The notes below the pieces were generated by a model. It was not told the DNA's origin and did not search any database. It saw nothing but the letters and a program-made list of their open reading frames with translations. From Acholeplasmataceae bacterium (lineage in GTDB: Bacteria; Bacillota_I; Bacilli_A; Acholeplasmatales; Acholeplasmataceae), in assembly GCA_003518475.1 (NCBI GenBank), contig DOYO01000053.1:5855-12988 (forward strand): a stretch of DNA of 7,134 bases, read 5' to 3'. The translations under genes and the position numbers were made by a program. The stretch's first letter is position 1. Each line of letters begins with the position of its first letter. Of the stretch, positions 5,871-7,134 are shown in pieces.

Positions 5871-6062
5871 TTAATCCGCCTTGGATTCCTTCTTGGTCAA
5901 TACAAGTTGTCCTTTGTAATAACCACTGTTTGGTGTTACACGGTGTGGTAGTGTAAATTCACCGGTTTGTGGGCAAACTACTAGAGCTGGAGCGGTTAAT
6001 TTAAAATGTGTTCTCCGCTTTCTTTTAGCAGTTTTACTCGTTCTACGAAATGGAACAGCCAT
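5871..6062 (-). CDS. rpmF: 50S ribosomal protein L32 (bL32), zinc-ribbon cysteines mostly lost
   Basis: Encodes 63 residues, slightly longer than the usual 56-60 through the lysine-rich tail KKESKAD. The N-terminus MAVPFRRTSKTAKRKRRTHF is the L32 signature, so identity is secure. L32 binds 23S rRNA in the large subunit. The C-terminal half normally forms a zinc ribbon of the type CPxCGE...HRVCxxCGxYKG. Here the four metal positions read C30, T33, T43 and S46 (CPQTGE and HRVTPNSGYYKG), so only one ligand remains and zinc should not be bound. Zinc-independent L32 forms are known in several bacteria and are often zinc-regulated paralogues. No zinc-linked operator is recognised here, so this may simply be the organism's only L32. 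It is 11 bp after yceD, with a strong GGAGGTGA ribosome site overlapping the yceD stop (6068-6075), and is followed by a terminator. Confidence 0.96.
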   Translation of the reverse strand: MAVPFRRTSKTAKRKRRTHFKLTAPALVVCPQTGEFTLPHRVTPNSGYYKGQLVLTKKESKAD

Positions 6063-6073
6063 CTGTTCACCTC

Positions 6074-6505
6074 CTATTTTTTCACAATCTTATCTAAATC
6101 AGCAAATGCAGGATGTGGGCTCTTTTCTTTTTCGAAAAGTGTTTTGTCAGCATCTGGATGATAGATGGTATAAGGTTTTTCGGATAATATATACCCGAAG
6201 ATTATTTCTGCCAGTTCCAATGGATCTGTTAAAGGGTAATCAGCTTCTTCGGTATCCCCAAAGACAATTGAATCCTCTAAATGCATGGTGTAAGGCACTG
6301 GTTTCAGTGTGAGTGAGCATGCAAGTTCCATCTTGACGTCGACAGTTATTTGAAGCATCAAGTACCCAAGTTTATAGACGATGCCCGCTTGTATCTTTGC
6401 AGGTTCGATCGATAGGATATCAACAACTGATTCAATATCCTTGCTATAATCGTAAGTAAATTCAATTGAGGTTTTTTCTTTTAAATCATTTACTAAAAAT
6501 TTCAT
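6074..6505 (-). CDS. yceD: YceD / DUF177 family protein, linked to 23S rRNA accumulation
   Basis: Encodes 143 residues ending in TAG; small for the family (often 160-180). DUF177 proteins are widely encoded just upstream of rpmF, as here, and in E. coli and plants are linked to 23S rRNA processing or accumulation; the exact biochemical role is not settled. The assignment rests on this position and on the family pattern CSLTLKPVPYTMHLEDSIVF (63-82), comparable with the usual CsRtLepv...E.F, then an acidic linker (84-100) and a C-terminal PHPAFADLDKIVKK (130-143) comparable with DPRlaxLkkL. Family members often have a second cysteine near the first; here only C63 is present. The ATG at 6503-6505 has GAGGTG (6511-6516) 5 nt upstream and a consensus promoter. 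No membrane segment or signal peptide is seen. Confidence 0.85.
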   Translation of the reverse strand: MKFLVNDLKEKTSIEFTYDYSKDIESVVDILSIEPAKIQAGIVYKLGYLMLQITVDVKMELACSLTLKPVPYTMHLEDSIVFGDTEEADYPLTDPLELAEIIFGYILSEKPYTIYHPDADKTLFEKEKSPHPAFADLDKIVKK

Positions 6506-6510
6506 ATTTT

Positions 6511-6516
6511 CACCTC
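6511..6516 (-). promoter_or_regulatory. Ribosome binding site of yceD
   Basis: GAGGTG on the minus strand lies 5 nt ahead of the yceD ATG. The predicted transcript start near 6519 leaves a leader of only about 14 nt, so this site is almost at the 5' end of the mRNA. Confidence 0.75.
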
Positions 6517-6525
6517 AACGAACGT

Positions 6526-6554
6526 ATTATACATAATATTTTGTTAAATGTCAA
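6526..6554 (-). promoter_or_regulatory. Fully consensus sigma-A promoter of yceD-rpmF
   Basis: TTGACA (6549-6554), a 17-bp spacer and TATAAT (6526-6531) on the minus strand match the housekeeping consensus at all twelve positions, fitting a highly expressed ribosomal-protein operon. A 14-bp palindrome, TATTAT-N2-ATAATA (6525-6538), overlaps the -10. Initiation is expected near 6519. Confidence 0.92.
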
Positions 6555-6571
6555 TTAAATCAGTGCATTTT

Positions 6572-6601
6572 AAAAATCACAGAAGTCAAATTCAGACCTG
6601 T
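6572..6601 (-). terminator. Weak candidate terminator after the right-edge gene
   Basis: On the minus strand ACAGGTC (6595-6601) can pair with GAC..CTGT (6579-6587), leaving a 2-nt bulge and a 7-nt loop, with TTTTT at 6572-6576 a few bases downstream. The stem begins in the last codons of the upstream gene. The bulge and the short T-run make it uncertain. Confidence 0.35.
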
Positions 6602-7134
6602 CTGCTTTCTCTGACTTTACTCTTTAAAATATCCAATATTTTTTGTTCGGTTTCAGTGAGTAAAGAAGGTAAATCATAATCATCATGGATGCGGTGATTT
6701 CTTAAGTGGAATGGAATCATGGTTCCATCAACTAAGCCAACTTCAATATCCAGCATGATGTATTTGGGATGTGCAGGATTGTCATATTTTAGCCCTGTTT
6801 CCATGTGCACGACATCAAAGTAGTTAAACTCTCCGGCAATGTCAAAAGCGATATGTCCATTACGATGATCTATGTTCGCTTGATAGTAGTAAAGTGAATC
6901 GCTTCCGAAGAATAAAGCGGTAATCAAAGCTTGGTCATAAAGAAGCGTATTGGTTCCATCTGATTTCTTATCGAGACGGTATGTAACCTTGTCGCCTTGA
7001 TGGAATGAATCGGGAACTGTGATGATGATCGGAGTCGCATAATCATTTTGATCAATGCTCGAAAGCTGGTGTGCTCTTTCGATGGCGCGCTGATAATCTG
7101 ATTGAAGCATTTCTTCATAGTTATCTTTAGAACG
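6592..7134 (-). CDS. Hypothetical protein, probably truncated at its N-terminus by the right window edge
   Basis: I do not recognise this protein. The frame ends with TGA at 6592-6594 and is open to the right edge. An ATG at 7108-7110 would give 172 residues, but it has no clear ribosome site, and the eight codons before it (RSKDNYEE) read smoothly into the same polar helix, so the true start is probably off-window. From that ATG: residues 1-25 are polar and probably helical; about 25-135 alternate strand-like stretches (ITVPDSF, GDKVTYRLD, TALFFGSDSLYYYQANID, GHIAFDIAG, YIMLDIEVGL), suggesting a mostly beta domain rich in Tyr, Asp and His; 139-144 (NHRIHD) is His-rich; and the last 25 residues form an amphipathic helix (ETEQKILDILKSKV). 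There is no signal peptide, membrane segment, cysteine or known catalytic motif. It is probably cytoplasmic. A separate promoter follows it, so it need not belong to the yceD-rpmF unit. Confidence 0.75.
   Translation of the reverse strand, partial: RSKDNYEEMLQSDYQRAIERAHQLSSIDQNDYATPIIITVPDSFHQGDKVTYRLDKKSDGTNTLLYDQALITALFFGSDSLYYYQANIDHRNGHIAFDIAGEFNYFDVVHMETGLKYDNPAHPKYIMLDIEVGLVDGTMIPFHLRNHRIHDDYDLPSLLTETEQKILDILKSKVRESRQV

Noticed and set aside
6106..6312. Plus-strand frame of about 68 codons within yceD
   Set aside because: It is antisense to yceD, which has a consensus promoter, ribosome site and conserved context; no independent support.
1..7134. Mobile element, phage genes, CRISPR array, defence or toxin-antitoxin system
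   Set aside because: No repeat array, transposase, integrase, restriction-modification or toxin-like pair was seen; every recognised gene is housekeeping or regulatory.

Overview
The window reads as a compact stretch of bacterial housekeeping chromosome from a low-to-moderate GC Gram-positive lineage (Bacillota or an early Mollicutes-type relative such as the Acholeplasma group). Evidence: Shine-Dalgarno sites of the AGGAGG type, sigma-A promoters (two with TTGACA, a 17-bp spacer and a TATAAT-like -10), intrinsic terminators after most units, and Firmicutes-type RecD2, L32, DUF177 and Gln-dependent NadE. TGA is used as a stop and Trp is encoded by TGG, so the code is the standard one, not the mycoplasma code. 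The species assignment is an inference only. No mobile element, CRISPR array, tRNA or rRNA is visible.

Layout, left to right: (1) 1-551, minus: the first 183 codons of recD2, cut by the left edge, with its own extended -10 promoter. (2) 625-4183, minus: a tight operon nadD -> nadE -> mnmA, with 3-4 bp between genes, ending in an intrinsic terminator. NadD and NadE are the last two steps of NAD+ synthesis (NaMN -> NaAD -> NAD+). MnmA thiolates U34 of tRNA and shares the PP-loop chemistry of NadE. (3) 4184-4404: a divergent, AT-rich regulatory region. (4) 4405-4827, plus: a Fur-family regulator, the only plus-strand gene, read from a TTG start and containing no cysteine. (5) 4826-4881: two tandem hairpin terminators between convergent genes. 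(6) 4879-5775, minus: rsmH (16S rRNA C1402 methyltransferase) with a near-consensus promoter of its own. (7) 5871-6505, minus: yceD (DUF177)-rpmF (L32), with a fully consensus promoter and a terminator. (8) 6592-7134, minus: an unrecognised protein that probably starts beyond the right edge.

The genes serve NAD+ supply, tRNA and rRNA modification, ribosome assembly and DNA repair. I do not see a new multi-gene system. The points most worth a second look are an L32 whose zinc ribbon has lost three of four cysteines, a Fur-family protein with no structural zinc site but a mostly intact regulatory metal site, dyad candidates over the fur promoter, and the unidentified protein at the right edge.
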